A stretch of 64,000 nt of DNA from Enterobacter ludwigii (GCA_900068845.1 CEFQ01000098.1:65158-129157), one strand, 5' to 3'; positions 34,582 through 44,301 are shown, counted from the first letter of the stretch. Numbers and translations are program-made. The notes: generated from the sequence alone by a model not told the origin.

Positions 34582-36693
34582 TTGTATCTGTTTGAAAGCC
34601 TCAATCAACTGATTGAAAAATACTTGCCTGAGGAGCAAATTAAGCGCCTCAAGCAAGCTTATCTAGTCGCGCGTGATGCCCACGAGGGTCAAACACGCTC
34701 CAGCGGCGAGCCTTACATCACCCATCCTGTTGCTGTCGCCTGCATTCTGGCCGAGATGAAACTCGACCATGAAACGCTAATGGCGGCGCTGCTGCATGAC
34801 GTGATCGAAGATACGCCCGCCACTTACCAGGATATGGAACAGCTGTTTGGTAAAAGCGTTGCCGAACTGGTGGAAGGTGTATCCAAGCTCGATAAGCTGA
34901 AGTTCCGCGACAAGAAAGAAGCGCAGGCTGAAAACTTCCGCAAAATGATCATGGCAATGGTGCAGGATATCCGCGTCATCTTGATCAAACTGGCTGACCG
35001 CACGCACAACATGCGCACGCTCGGCGCATTACGTCCGGATAAAAAACGCCGTATCGCGCTGGAAACGCTGGAGATTTACAGTCCTCTGGCGCACCGCCTT
35101 GGTATTCATCACCTGAAAACAGAACTGGAAGAGCTCGGCTTTGAAGCGCTCTACCCTAACCGTTTCCGCGTGATTAAAGAGGTGGTGAAAGCGGCACGCG
35201 GTAACCGAAAAGAGATGATTCAGAAGATCCTCGCTGAAATCGATGGTCGCTTACAGGAAGCAGGAATTCCCTGCCGTGTAAGTGGACGCGAAAAACATCT
35301 CTATTCGATCTACCGCAAAATGCACCTGAAAGAGCAGCGTTTTCACTCGATCATGGATATCTACGCCTTCCGCGTCATTGTGAAAGATCTGGATACCTGT
35401 TATCGCGTGCTCGGACAGATGCACAGCTTGTACAAACCGCGTCCCGGACGCGTGAAAGATTACATCGCCATTCCCAAGGCCAACGGCTATCAATCGCTGC
35501 ACACCTCAATGATTGGCCCGCATGGCGTGCCCGTTGAAGTGCAGATCCGTACCGAAGATATGGATCAGATGGCAGAAATGGGTGTGGCTGCACACTGGGC
35601 TTATAAAGAGACCGGTGAAATCAGCGGTACCACCGCACAAATTCGTGCCCAACGCTGGCTGCAAAGCTTACTTGAGCTGCAGCAAAGCGCCGGTAGCTCG
35701 TTTGAATTTATTGAAAGCGTGAAATCCGATCTCTTCCCGGATGAGATCTATGTGTTCACGCCGGAAGGCCGCATTGTCGAATTGCCGGCGGGCGCCACAC
35801 CAGTCGATTTCGCGTATGCGGTGCATACCGATATTGGTCATGCCTGTGTTGGCGCGCGTGTCGATCGTCAGCCTTATCCGCTGTCACAGTCGCTGACCAG
35901 CGGTCAAACCATTGAAATTATTACCGCACCGGGGGCACGTCCGAATGCTGCCTGGCTCAATTTTGTCGTCAGTTCTAAAGCACGCGCCAAAATTCGTCAG
36001 TTGCTGAAAAACCTTAAACGTGAAGACTCCGTCAACCTTGGCCGTCGTCTGTTGAGCCACGCGCTCGGCGGCAGCAAAAAGTTGGCAGAGATTCCGCTCG
36101 AGAATATTCAGCACGAGCTTGAACGCATGAAGCTGACTGCCATCGATGATTTGCTGGCAGAAATTGGCTTGGGTAACGCCATGAGCGTGGTCGTGGCGAA
36201 GAACTTGCTGCAGTCAGGCAGTGAAGCGCCGCAGAGCAACAGCAAACGCAAAAAGCTGCCGATCAAAGGCGCAGATGGCGTGTTGATTACCTTTGCCAAA
36301 TGCTGCCGCCCAATCCCTGGCGACCCGATTGTGGCGCACGTCAGTCCCGGCAAAGGTCTGGTGGTGCATCACGAATCCTGCCGTAACATTCGCGGCTATC
36401 AAAAAGAACCTGAAAAGTTCATGCCGGTAGAGTGGGATAAAGTGATTGATCAGGAATTTGTCGCTGAGATTAAAGTCGACATGTTCAATCATCAGGGCGC
36501 GCTGGCGAACCTGACTGCGGCAATCAATACCGCCGGTTCCAATATTCAGAGCCTGAATACTGAAGAGCGTGATGGTCGCGTGTATAGCGCCTTTATCCGC
36601 CTCACCGCGAACGATCGCGTCCATCTGGCGAACATTATGCGCAAAATCCGCGTAATGCCGGACGTGATCAAAGTTCACCGAAACCGTAATTAG
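34582..36693 (+). CDS. spoT: Bifunctional (p)ppGpp synthetase/hydrolase SpoT
   Basis: Stringent-response enzyme, 703 residues. The HD hydrolase domain has ALLHDVIEDT (H72, D73); the synthetase domain is around residues 230-345 (GREKHLYSIYRKM, YRVLGQMHSLYKPRPGRVKD); TGS comes at about 390; a conserved CC-type helical and zinc region contains FAKCCRPIPGDPI; the ACT domain is last. The start is TTG 34582, as in E. coli. It lies directly downstream of rpoZ and three bases before trmH. Confidence 0.98.
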   Translation: MYLFESLNQLIEKYLPEEQIKRLKQAYLVARDAHEGQTRSSGEPYITHPVAVACILAEMKLDHETLMAALLHDVIEDTPATYQDMEQLFGKSVAELVEGVSKLDKLKFRDKKEAQAENFRKMIMAMVQDIRVILIKLADRTHNMRTLGALRPDKKRRIALETLEIYSPLAHRLGIHHLKTELEELGFEALYPNRFRVIKEVVKAARGNRKEMIQKILAEIDGRLQEAGIPCRVSGREKHLYSIYRKMHLKEQRFHSIMDIYAFRVIVKDLDTCYRVLGQMHSLYKPRPGRVKDYIAIPKANGYQSLHTSMIGPHGVPVEVQIRTEDMDQMAEMGVAAHWAYKETGEISGTTAQIRAQRWLQSLLELQQSAGSSFEFIESVKSDLFPDEIYVFTPEGRIVELPAGATPVDFAYAVHTDIGHACVGARVDRQPYPLSQSLTSGQTIEIITAPGARPNAAWLNFVVSSKARAKIRQLLKNLKREDSVNLGRRLLSHALGGSKKLAEIPLENIQHELERMKLTAIDDLLAEIGLGNAMSVVVAKNLLQSGSEAPQSNSKRKKLPIKGADGVLITFAKCCRPIPGDPIVAHVSPGKGLVVHHESCRNIRGYQKEPEKFMPVEWDKVIDQEFVAEIKVDMFNHQGALANLTAAINTAGSNIQSLNTEERDGRVYSAFIRLTANDRVHLANIMRKIRVMPDVIKVHRNRN

Positions 36694-36696
36694 TCC

Positions 36697-37392
36697 ATGA
36701 ACGCTCAACGCTTTGCCCGAATTCAGGAGATGCTGGCCTTGCGCCAGCACGATCTCACCGTCTGCATGGAACAGGTGCATAAACCGCATAACGTTTCTGC
36801 GGTGATCCGTACTGCCGATGCGGTGGGCATCCATGAAGTGCATGCTGTTTGGCCAAGCGTACGGATGCGTACCATGGTTTCCGCTTCTGCCGGCAGCAAC
36901 AGTTGGGTAAAGGTCAAAACGCATCGTCATATCGCCGAAGCGGTCCGTCATCTGAAAGAGAGCGGCATGCAAGTGCTGGCGACTAATCTATCGGCCAAAG
37001 CGGTTGATTTTCGCGAGATCGATTACACCAAACCAACCTGCATTCTGATGGGTCAGGAAAAAACCGGTATTACCGCTGAAGCACTGGCGCTGGCCGATCA
37101 GGACATCATTGTGCCGATGGTGGGCATGGTGCAGTCGCTCAATGTCTCGGTGGCTTCGGCGCTGATTCTGTATGAAGCACAACGCCAGCGGCAGAATGCC
37201 GGAATGTATCAGCGCACCTACAGCTTGCTGGATGAAGATGAGCAACAGCGTTTGCTGTTCGAAGGCGGTTATCCGGTGCTGGCGCGCGTCGCTAAGCAGA
37301 AAAACCTGCCTTATCCGCACATTAATGCCCGGGGCGAGGTGGAAGCCGACGCCGAGTGGTGGGCCACCATGCAATCGACAGGTAGAAAATGA
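36697..37392 (+). CDS. trmH: tRNA (guanosine(18)-2'-O)-methyltransferase
   Basis: SPOUT-class methyltransferase that 2'-O-methylates G18 in the D loop of tRNA. It has 231 residues. The N-terminal motif is HKPHNVSAVIRTADAVGIHE (R41-type arginine), then LMGQEKTGITAEAL and VPMVGMVQSLNVSVASALIL forming the knotted SAM site. The stop overlaps recG as ATGA. Confidence 0.97.
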   Translation: MNAQRFARIQEMLALRQHDLTVCMEQVHKPHNVSAVIRTADAVGIHEVHAVWPSVRMRTMVSASAGSNSWVKVKTHRHIAEAVRHLKESGMQVLATNLSAKAVDFREIDYTKPTCILMGQEKTGITAEALALADQDIIVPMVGMVQSLNVSVASALILYEAQRQRQNAGMYQRTYSLLDEDEQQRLLFEGGYPVLARVAKQKNLPYPHINARGEVEADAEWWATMQSTGRK

Positions 37393-39467
37393 AAGGCCGT
37401 CTGCTGGATGCCATCCCGCTCAGTACCCTGACCGGCGTCGGCGCCAGTCAGGCGGGCAAGCTGGCCAAACTTGGCCTGTTTACCATTCAGGATTTACTGC
37501 TGCATCTGCCACTGCGCTACGAAGATCGCACCCAACTTTATAAAATTAATGACCTGCTGCCGGGCGTTTATGCCACGGTGGAAGGTGAAGTGCTGAGCAG
37601 CGAAATCACCTTTGGTCGCCGTCGCATGCTGGTGTGCCACATCAGCGATGGCAGCGGCATGCTGACCATGCGCTTCTTCAATTTCAATGCCGGGATGAAA
37701 AACAGCCTGTCACCGGGCAGTCGCGTTACCGCCTATGGCGAGATTAAACGCGGTCAGCGCGGTGCTGAAATCATTCATCCCGAGTATCGCGTACAGGGCG
37801 AGCAAGGCGGCGTGGAGCTGCAGGAAACCCTGACGCCGGTTTATCCCACCACCGAAGGCATTCGCCAGGCGACATTGCGCAACCTCACCGATCAAGCGTT
37901 GACGCTGTTAGAGAGTTGCCCGATTGCCGAACTGCTGCCGTCCGAACTGAGCGGCGGAATGATTAGCCTGCCAGATGCACTGCGCACGCTGCATCGTCCG
38001 CCGCCGGATCTGCGTCTGAGTGAGCTGGAAACCGGCCGCCATCCGGCACAGAAACGCTTAATTCTGGAAGAGCTGCTGGCACATAACCTCAGCATGCTGG
38101 CGGTACGTGCCGGGGCGCAGCGCCATCATGCGCTGCCGATGACCGCTCGCCACGAACTGGTTGATCAACTGCTGGCGGCGCTGCCCTTTTCACCGACCGG
38201 TGCGCAAAACCGTGTGGTGGCAGAAATCGAAAAGGATCTGACCAACAATTTTCCGATGATGCGTTTGGTGCAGGGCGATGTGGGCTCCGGTAAAACGCTG
38301 GTGGCCGCGCTGGCCGCATTGAACGTCATCGCGCACGGCAAACAGGTGGCGCTGATGGCACCGACCGAATTGCTGGCCGAGCAGCATGCCAACAACTTCC
38401 GCCAGTGGTTTGCGCCACTGGGAATTGAAGTGGGCTGGCTAGCGGGCAAGCAAAAAGGCAAAGCGCGCGAAGCACAGCAGGAAGCGATTGCCAGTGGCCA
38501 GGTCGCGATGGTGGTTGGCACGCATGCGCTATTCCAGGAGCAGGTGAAATTCAACGGTATGGCGCTGGTGATCATTGATGAGCAGCACCGCTTTGGCGTG
38601 CATCAACGCTTAGCGCTGTGGGAAAAAGGCGAGGAGCAAGGTTTCCATCCACATCAGCTGATTATGACCGCGACGCCGATTCCGCGCACGTTGGCGATGA
38701 CCGCTTACGCCGATCTGGATACCTCAACCATTGACGAATTACCGCCGGGACGCACGCCGGTGACCACGGTGGCGATTCCCGATAGCCGCCGCAGCGAGAT
38801 CATTACGCGTGTGCAAAGCGCCTGCCATGAAGGGCGTCAGGCTTATTGGGTGTGTACGCTGATTGAAGAATCCGAAGTGCTGGAGGCGCAGGCGGCGGAA
38901 GCAACCTGGGAAGAGCTAAAAGTGGCGCTGCCAGATTTGCAGGTCGGCCTGGTGCACGGCCGCATGAAGCCTGCCGAAAAGCAGGCGGTGATGGCGGCGT
39001 TTAAAGCCAATGAAATCCAGTTGCTGATCGCCACCACGGTTATCGAAGTGGGCGTGGATGTGCCAAATGCCAGCCTGATGATTATCGAAAATCCGGAACG
39101 CCTTGGTTTAGCGCAGCTACATCAGCTGCGTGGTCGTGTTGGTCGTGGGGCCGTCGCCTCGCATTGCGTGCTTCTATACAAAGCGCCGCTCAGCAAAACC
39201 GCGCAAAAACGTTTGCAAGTCTTGCGCGACAGCAACGACGGCTTTGTCATTGCCCAGCACGATTTGGAGATTCGCGGTCCAGGTGAAATGCTCGGCACGC
39301 GTCAAACCGGCAACGCAGAGTTTAAAGTGGCTGATTTGCTGCGTGATCAAGGCATGATTCCCGAAGTTCAGCGCGTGGCGCGCCATATCCATCAGCACTA
39401 TCCGGAACAAGCGCAGGCTCTTATTGAGCGCTGGCTGCCGGAAACCGAGCGCTACAGCAACGCTTAA
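37389..39467 (+). CDS. recG: ATP-dependent DNA helicase RecG
   Basis: Branch-migration helicase that reverses forks and processes Holliday junctions and R-loops. It has 692 residues (E. coli 693). The wedge OB domain lies within residues 60-150. Helicase motifs are GDVGSGKTLVAA (Walker A), IIDEQHRFG (DEQH box), MTATPIPRTLAMT and QLRGRVGRG. It is the last gene of the gmk-recG group and ends convergently with the MarR gene, their stops overlapping. Confidence 0.98.
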   Translation: MKGRLLDAIPLSTLTGVGASQAGKLAKLGLFTIQDLLLHLPLRYEDRTQLYKINDLLPGVYATVEGEVLSSEITFGRRRMLVCHISDGSGMLTMRFFNFNAGMKNSLSPGSRVTAYGEIKRGQRGAEIIHPEYRVQGEQGGVELQETLTPVYPTTEGIRQATLRNLTDQALTLLESCPIAELLPSELSGGMISLPDALRTLHRPPPDLRLSELETGRHPAQKRLILEELLAHNLSMLAVRAGAQRHHALPMTARHELVDQLLAALPFSPTGAQNRVVAEIEKDLTNNFPMMRLVQGDVGSGKTLVAALAALNVIAHGKQVALMAPTELLAEQHANNFRQWFAPLGIEVGWLAGKQKGKAREAQQEAIASGQVAMVVGTHALFQEQVKFNGMALVIIDEQHRFGVHQRLALWEKGEEQGFHPHQLIMTATPIPRTLAMTAYADLDTSTIDELPPGRTPVTTVAIPDSRRSEIITRVQSACHEGRQAYWVCTLIEESEVLEAQAAEATWEELKVALPDLQVGLVHGRMKPAEKQAVMAAFKANEIQLLIATTVIEVGVDVPNASLMIIENPERLGLAQLHQLRGRVGRGAVASHCVLLYKAPLSKTAQKRLQVLRDSNDGFVIAQHDLEIRGPGEMLGTRQTGNAEFKVADLLRDQGMIPEVQRVARHIHQHYPEQAQALIERWLPETERYSNA

Positions 39468-39949
39468 TCCGTCGTAGTGGCCTTATCAATAGCCATAAAA
39501 TCCCCGACAAACTTCTGTAGCAAACGCGCTAATTCGGCGCGTTCTTCATCTGGCCAGCTGGCAAAAAGGTTTTGATAAATCTGCGCGCGCGCCGCATCGA
39601 TTTTGTCGGTCATCGCTTTACCTGCCGCAGTAATTACCGCTTCATTCACCCGTTTATCTTTGCCATTTTTCTGGCGCTTCGCCAGCCCTAACTCCTCCAG
39701 CTTAGCCACCTGACGACTCACCGTGGTGTAATCGCGTCCGGCACGCTCTGCCAGTTCCACCACGCCAATCGGGCCGAAGCGCCCGATCTGAATCAGCAGC
39801 GGAAACAGCGCGCGATCAAGCTGAATATTCGACTCTTTAATCAATAATTCATCACGTTGCGGACGGTTAAATGTCCCCACAATCATCAGCAGCGCGTTGT
39901 GCAGATCATCGAATGATGCACTATTATGTGTATTTTGCACACTTTTCAT
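39464..39949 (-). CDS. MarR-family transcriptional regulator
   Basis: A 161-residue winged-helix regulator: IGVVELAERAGRDYTTVSRQ is the recognition HTH, followed by the wing KRQKNGKDKRVNEAVITAAG. It diverges from an oxidoreductase gene, with 70 bases between the starts. Inverted repeats GTGT-N7-ACAC inside its own 5' end and TGTGT-N7-ACACA in the gap are likely operators, implying control of itself and of the neighbour. The inducer is unknown. In E. coli gltS occupies this position. Confidence 0.85.
   Translation of the reverse strand: MKSVQNTHNSASFDDLHNALLMIVGTFNRPQRDELLIKESNIQLDRALFPLLIQIGRFGPIGVVELAERAGRDYTTVSRQVAKLEELGLAKRQKNGKDKRVNEAVITAAGKAMTDKIDAARAQIYQNLFASWPDEERAELARLLQKFVGDFMAIDKATTTD
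39928..39942. promoter_or_regulatory. Putative MarR operator 1
   Basis: GTGT-ATTTTGC-ACAC, arms of four bases with a seven-base centre, located within the first codons of the MarR gene. It shares architecture with the larger repeat 47 bases away. Confidence 0.5.
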
Positions 39950-39974
39950 TGACGTTATTCCGAAGCAAGCCTAA

Positions 39975-39991
39975 TGTGTGCATATTACACA
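39975..39991. promoter_or_regulatory. Putative MarR operator 2
   Basis: TGTGT-GCATATT-ACACA, perfect five-base arms with a seven-base centre, located 29 bases before the oxidoreductase start where the promoter should be. It has the typical size of a MarR dimer site. Confidence 0.6.
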
Positions 39992-40019
39992 TAGTTTACG
40001 TCTAACAGAAGGTGAAAGC

Positions 40020-40955
40020 ATGAAAGCAGCGATAGTTTCTGCGGCAGGTGAACAGCCCGTTTACGGTGATTTCCCTGAACCGCAGGCCGATGAAAACCAT
40101 GTGGTGGTCACGGTGAAAGCCGCCGCCATCAGCCAACTGGCAAAAGCACGCGCCGCCGGCACGCATTACAGCGCGGCCGCGCACTATCCCTTCATTACCG
40201 GCATTGATGGTACTGGCACGCTGAGCAACGGCGATCCGGTTTACTTCCTCGCCTTTACAGCGCCGTGGGGCAGCATGGCGGAAAGAACCTTAGTGCCTGC
40301 CGATAGCATCGTTCCGCTGCCGGCCACACTTGATCCGGTGCTGGCTGCCGCGCTGGCGAATCCAGGCATGTCCTCCTGGGCGGCATTAACCCGACGCGCT
40401 CAGCTGCGTCACGGTGAAACCGTGTTGATCAATGGCGCTACCGGCACGTCGGGCGGTTTGGCGGTACGTATCGCGCGGCATTTGGGCGCAGGCAAAATCA
40501 TCGCCACCGGACGTAACCGCGCCGCGCTGGAGCAACTGCGCGCACAGGGCGCGGACATCACGCTCACGCTGGATGAATTACCGGGCGCGTTACCGGCGTT
40601 AATGAAAGAAGGCGTTGATGTGGTACTGGATTATCTCTGGGGTCAGAGCGCGCTCGATATCATGCAGGCCGCAGTGGCAGGCGGTGAAAAGACGGTGCGC
40701 TTTGTGCAAATCGGTTCGCTGAGCGGTCAGGAAATCACGCTGCACAGCAAGCTGCTGCGCTCCTCCGGATTGACGTTGATGGGCAGCGGCCTGGGAAGCG
40801 TCTCGGACAAGGAGCTGATTACCTGTATTGGCGAAATGTTGACAGCGGCCGCCGAGAGCGATTTTTCCATCGCCTTCCAGATGCGTCCATTAAGTGAAGT
40901 GGCGCAGGCGTGGCAGGAAGAGGATAGCCGCTGCCGCACGGTGTTTACGCTTTAG
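40020..40955 (+). CDS. Zinc-type alcohol dehydrogenase-like quinone oxidoreductase
   Basis: A 311-residue MDR-superfamily protein of the quinone-oxidoreductase branch. It has a GroES-like N-domain, and a Rossmann domain with INGATGTSGGLAVRIARHLGAG as the NADPH turn. No cysteine cluster for zinc is present, so it is a zinc-free member. The start ATG 40020 has AAGG upstream and gives MKAAIVSAAGEQPVYGD; an upstream start 14 codons earlier would run through the operator. Probably induced when the divergent MarR protein releases DNA; substrate unknown. Confidence 0.8.
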   Translation: MKAAIVSAAGEQPVYGDFPEPQADENHVVVTVKAAAISQLAKARAAGTHYSAAAHYPFITGIDGTGTLSNGDPVYFLAFTAPWGSMAERTLVPADSIVPLPATLDPVLAAALANPGMSSWAALTRRAQLRHGETVLINGATGTSGGLAVRIARHLGAGKIIATGRNRAALEQLRAQGADITLTLDELPGALPALMKEGVDVVLDYLWGQSALDIMQAAVAGGEKTVRFVQIGSLSGQEITLHSKLLRSSGLTLMGSGLGSVSDKELITCIGEMLTAAAESDFSIAFQMRPLSEVAQAWQEEDSRCRTVFTL

Positions 40956-40978
40956 ATCAACGGAAGTAAAAAGGGGCA

Positions 40979-41016
40979 TTGCAAACGATTGCTTTCACAA
41001 CGCAACCGTTTAAAAT
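40979..41016 (+). promoter_or_regulatory. Tandem PurR boxes over the xanP promoter
   Basis: Box 1 (40979-40994) has core GCAAACGATTGC; box 2 (41000-41015) has ACGCAACCGTTT. Both follow the pattern GCAANCGNTT, and the central CG steps are 21 bp apart, two helical turns. A promoter with TTGCTT (40989-40994), 16 bases, TAAAAT (41011-41016) is overlapped by both, so PurR with hypoxanthine or guanine should repress xanP. Confidence 0.75.
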
Positions 41017-41047
41017 CGCCCCTTTGTTGTAATTGAGAACGTCCACC

Positions 41048-42433
41048 ATGTCCGTCAACACCGCTGAAACTCGCCAGCCTGCCAGCGCTGCAAGCCCGAA
41101 AAGTGAACTGATTTACCGCCTCGAAGACCGTCCACCGCTGCCACAAACCTTGTTTGCTGCCTGTCAGCATTTGCTGGCGATGTTTGTCGCGGTGATTACG
41201 CCCGCATTGCTAATTTGCCAGGCGCTGGGTTTACCGGCGCAGGATACGCAGCACATCATCAGCATGTCATTGTTTGCCTCGGGCGTGGCATCCATTCTGC
41301 AAATCAAAACCTGGGGGCCGGTGGGTTCCGGCCTGTTGTCGATTCAGGGCACCAGCTTTAACTTCGTGACGCCGCTGATCATGGGCGGCATGGCGCTGAA
41401 GAATGGCGGCGTTGATGTGCCGACCATGATGGCGGCACTGTTTGGTACGCTGATGGTAGCGTCTTGTACCGAAATGGTGCTGTCACGCGTGCTGCACCTG
41501 GCACGCCGCATCATTACGCCGCTGGTTTCCGGCATTGTGGTGATGATTATTGGTCTGTCGCTGATTCAGGTCGGTTTGACCTCCATCGGCGGCGGCTTTG
41601 CCGCCATGAGCGATCACTCGTTTGGTGCACCGAAAAATTTGTTGCTGGCGGCTTCGGTGTTGGTGGTGATTATCCTGCTTAATCGTCAGCGTAATGCCTA
41701 TCTGCGCGTTGCTTCACTGGTGATCGCGATGGCGGTGGGTTATGCGTTGGCTTGGGCACTGGATATGCTGCCTGCCACCAGTACGCCAGCCGATCAGCCA
41801 CTGATTGCCGTGCCATCGCCGCTCTACTACGGCTTGGGCTTTGACTGGAACCTGCTGATCCCGCTGATGTTGGTGTTTATGGTGACCTCGCTGGAAACCA
41901 TTGGCGACATCACCGCGACCTCTGATGTTTCCGAGCAGCCGGTCAGCGGCCCGCTGTATATGAAGCGTCTGAAAGGCGGCGTGCTGGCCAACGGCCTCAA
42001 CTCCTTTGTTTCGGCGCTGTTCAACACTTTTCCGAACTCCTGTTTTGGCCAAAACAACGGCGTGATTCAGCTTACCGGCGTCGCCAGTCGCTATGTGGGT
42101 TTTGTCGTGGCGCTGATGCTGATCGTGCTGGGCCTGTTCCCGGCAGTGAGCGGATTTGTGCAGCACATTCCAGAACCGGTATTGGGCGGCGCGACCATTG
42201 TGATGTTCGGTACTATCGCCGCGTCTGGCGTGCGTATCGTTTCACGTGAACCGCTGAATCGTCGTGCCATCATGATTATCGCGCTGTCGCTGGCAGTAGG
42301 TTTGGGCGTTTCTCAGCAGCCGCTGATTCTGCAATTTGCCCCGGACTGGCTGAAAACCCTGCTTTCATCTGGCATTGCGGCCGGTGGTATCACCGCCATC
42401 GTACTGAACCTGATCTTCCCGCAAGAAAAGTAA
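41048..42433 (+). CDS. xanP: Xanthine permease XanP
   Basis: Proton-driven xanthine uptake carrier of the NCS2/NAT family in the inner membrane, 461 residues and about 14 membrane helices. The NAT signature region reads FPNSCFGQNNGVIQLTGVAS, and QGTSFNFV is the helix-3 QH-like substrate motif. It is nearly collinear with E. coli XanP (YicE). ATG 41048 matches the E. coli start. A 9-bp GC hairpin follows the stop. Confidence 0.96.
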   Translation: MSVNTAETRQPASAASPKSELIYRLEDRPPLPQTLFAACQHLLAMFVAVITPALLICQALGLPAQDTQHIISMSLFASGVASILQIKTWGPVGSGLLSIQGTSFNFVTPLIMGGMALKNGGVDVPTMMAALFGTLMVASCTEMVLSRVLHLARRIITPLVSGIVVMIIGLSLIQVGLTSIGGGFAAMSDHSFGAPKNLLLAASVLVVIILLNRQRNAYLRVASLVIAMAVGYALAWALDMLPATSTPADQPLIAVPSPLYYGLGFDWNLLIPLMLVFMVTSLETIGDITATSDVSEQPVSGPLYMKRLKGGVLANGLNSFVSALFNTFPNSCFGQNNGVIQLTGVASRYVGFVVALMLIVLGLFPAVSGFVQHIPEPVLGGATIVMFGTIAASGVRIVSREPLNRRAIMIIALSLAVGLGVSQQPLILQFAPDWLKTLLSSGIAAGGITAIVLNLIFPQEK

Positions 42434-42438
42434 TCTTG

Positions 42439-42460
42439 CAGGCAGGCTTCGGCCTGCCTG
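42439..42460 (+). terminator. Hairpin after xanP
   Basis: CAGGCAGGC and GCCTGCCTG pair around a TTCG loop immediately after the xanP stop. The following bases (ATATTTATCC) are only moderately T-rich, so termination may be partial. Confidence 0.65.
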
Positions 42461-42555
42461 ATATTTATCCGCATTTACATCCAGGCTGTTGAGCTGTAAC
42501 GGTAATTCAGGCATAACAACCACTCACCGGATAAATATCGGGATGGATGAGTGCG

Positions 42556-44232
42556 ATGAAATTTTTAGGCAAGTTTTTCCTTACTTTACTGCTGATAATT
42601 CTGCTGGCGCTGGTAGTGCTGTATGTGTTGCTGCAAACACAATGGGGCGCAGGTTGGTTTAGCCGCTGGGTAAGCGATAAAACTGCCTGGCATCTCTCTC
42701 TCAGCAAGATTGAGCACAACTTTTCCTCCCCTTCGCACATCATTCTCGATGACTTCAGCTTTGGCCATGATGGTCAGCCCGCTGTATTGGTGGCGAAACG
42801 CGTTGATCTCGGTCTCGCGCTGGTTCAGTTTAGCGATCCTCTGCACTTCAACAGCATCGAAGTGCGCGACGGCGAAATCAATCTTGCCAACCAAGCGCCC
42901 AATACCACGCTGCCCATCCAGGCCAATCGCCTGCAGCTGAACAATGTGCGTATTGAGAATCCACAAAGCACTTTGCCGATGAGTGCTGAGCGCGTGAATG
43001 GCGGTCTTCTACCTTGGAAACCGCTGCCTAACGACGTACTGGGCAGCGATGCGCAGTTCCAGATCAGTGCCGGAACCTTGACGCTAGATGGCGTACCGGG
43101 CAACAACGTGCTGTTACAGGGCAGCATTAAGCAACGTCGTCTGGTGCTGAGCAATATCGGTGCCGATCTGGCGCGCGGTTCGATGACCGGCAACGCCGAG
43201 CGTGATGCGCAGGGCAACTGGAAAATTGACCAACTGCGCCTGAACGATATTCGCCTGCAAACGCATCAAAACCTGAGCGACTTCCTTAATCCACTGCGCG
43301 ATGTGCCTTCGGTGAGCATCAATCGTCTGGATATGACCGATGCGCGCCTGCAAGGGCCCGATTGGGCGGTAACCGATCTCGATTTAACGCTGAAGAACAT
43401 TACCCTGCGCGGCGATAGCTGGGAAAGCGACGGCGGTTCTCTTTCCATGGACGCCGGGAATTTTATTAACGGCGGCTTTGAGCTTAACGATCCGATCGTC
43501 AATGCTGACCTCTCCGCGCAGGGCATTGCCCTCACCCAGTTCAGCTCGCGCTGGGTCAATGGCGTGGTGCGCGCCAGCGGTAACTGGTCGCGCAGCGACA
43601 AGCGGCTGACGCTGGATGAACTGGCGATCGCCGGGCTGGAATATACGCTGCCGCAAAACTGGCGCGATCGCTGGCAGCAAGCCTTGCCGGATTGGCTGGA
43701 TAGCGTGCTGATCACGCGTGCCACCGCTAACCGCAACCTGATTATTGATATCAATCCCGCGTTCCCGTTCCAGATGACGTCACTGGATGGTAGCGCGGAT
43801 AACCTGCTGCTGGCACGTCAACATCAATGGGGAATTTGGGCTGGGAAAGCCAGCTTTAACGCCGCCGAAGCTACCTTCAATCGTACCGATTTGCGTCATC
43901 CGTCGATTGCGCTGAATGCCAACGATCAGCAGATTCAGGTGACTGAAATGAGTGCCTTTAACGGCAGCGGTTTATTGGAAGGTACCGCGACGGTTGGACA
44001 GGATGTGCCACGTCCGCTAACGCTGAATCTGAAAGGACAGGCTGTGCCGGCAAACGTGCTGGGGAACTGGGGTTGGCCAACGCAGCTGAGCGGTAACAGT
44101 AATTTGCAGCTGCAGATGAAAGCGTCGCTGAACGCCAGCGCGCCGCTGCGCCCAAGCGTGGATGGCACGTTGTCGGTGACCACCGATACACAAGCCGTGC
44201 AGCAGACGATGCGTGGTGGTCAGTTGCAATAA
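42556..44232 (+). CDS. yicH: AsmA family protein YicH
   Basis: A 558-residue AsmA-like protein. One N-terminal membrane helix (FFLTLLLIILLALVVLYVLL) anchors a large periplasmic part rich in beta strands, as in proteins thought to form bridge-like phospholipid conduits between the membranes. Conserved blocks include RVNGGLLPWKPL, DARLQGPDWAVTDLDL and ATFNRTDLRHPS. ATG 42556 matches the E. coli start. The end of this gene is the end of the segment collinear with E. coli minute 82. Confidence 0.93.
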   Translation: MKFLGKFFLTLLLIILLALVVLYVLLQTQWGAGWFSRWVSDKTAWHLSLSKIEHNFSSPSHIILDDFSFGHDGQPAVLVAKRVDLGLALVQFSDPLHFNSIEVRDGEINLANQAPNTTLPIQANRLQLNNVRIENPQSTLPMSAERVNGGLLPWKPLPNDVLGSDAQFQISAGTLTLDGVPGNNVLLQGSIKQRRLVLSNIGADLARGSMTGNAERDAQGNWKIDQLRLNDIRLQTHQNLSDFLNPLRDVPSVSINRLDMTDARLQGPDWAVTDLDLTLKNITLRGDSWESDGGSLSMDAGNFINGGFELNDPIVNADLSAQGIALTQFSSRWVNGVVRASGNWSRSDKRLTLDELAIAGLEYTLPQNWRDRWQQALPDWLDSVLITRATANRNLIIDINPAFPFQMTSLDGSADNLLLARQHQWGIWAGKASFNAAEATFNRTDLRHPSIALNANDQQIQVTEMSAFNGSGLLEGTATVGQDVPRPLTLNLKGQAVPANVLGNWGWPTQLSGNSNLQLQMKASLNASAPLRPSVDGTLSVTTDTQAVQQTMRGGQLQ

Positions 44233-44236
44233 TTCT

Positions 44237-44301
44237 GTAGCGGCGCGATTCATCGCGCTCTTTTGACCTTAAAAGCGATGCGCAATAAATTGCGCCGCTA
44301 C
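44237..44301. repeat. REP-like doublet between yicH and fabY
   Basis: Copy 1 on the plus strand (44237-44258) reads GTAGCGGCGCG-ATTCAT-CGC; copy 2 on the minus strand (44280-44301) reads GTAGCGGCGCA-ATTTAT-TGC. The outer arms pair over about 16 bases with one mismatch, so the whole unit can form a long hairpin between the convergent yicH and fabY genes. It is related in plan to the doublet at 22420-22470. Confidence 0.8.
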
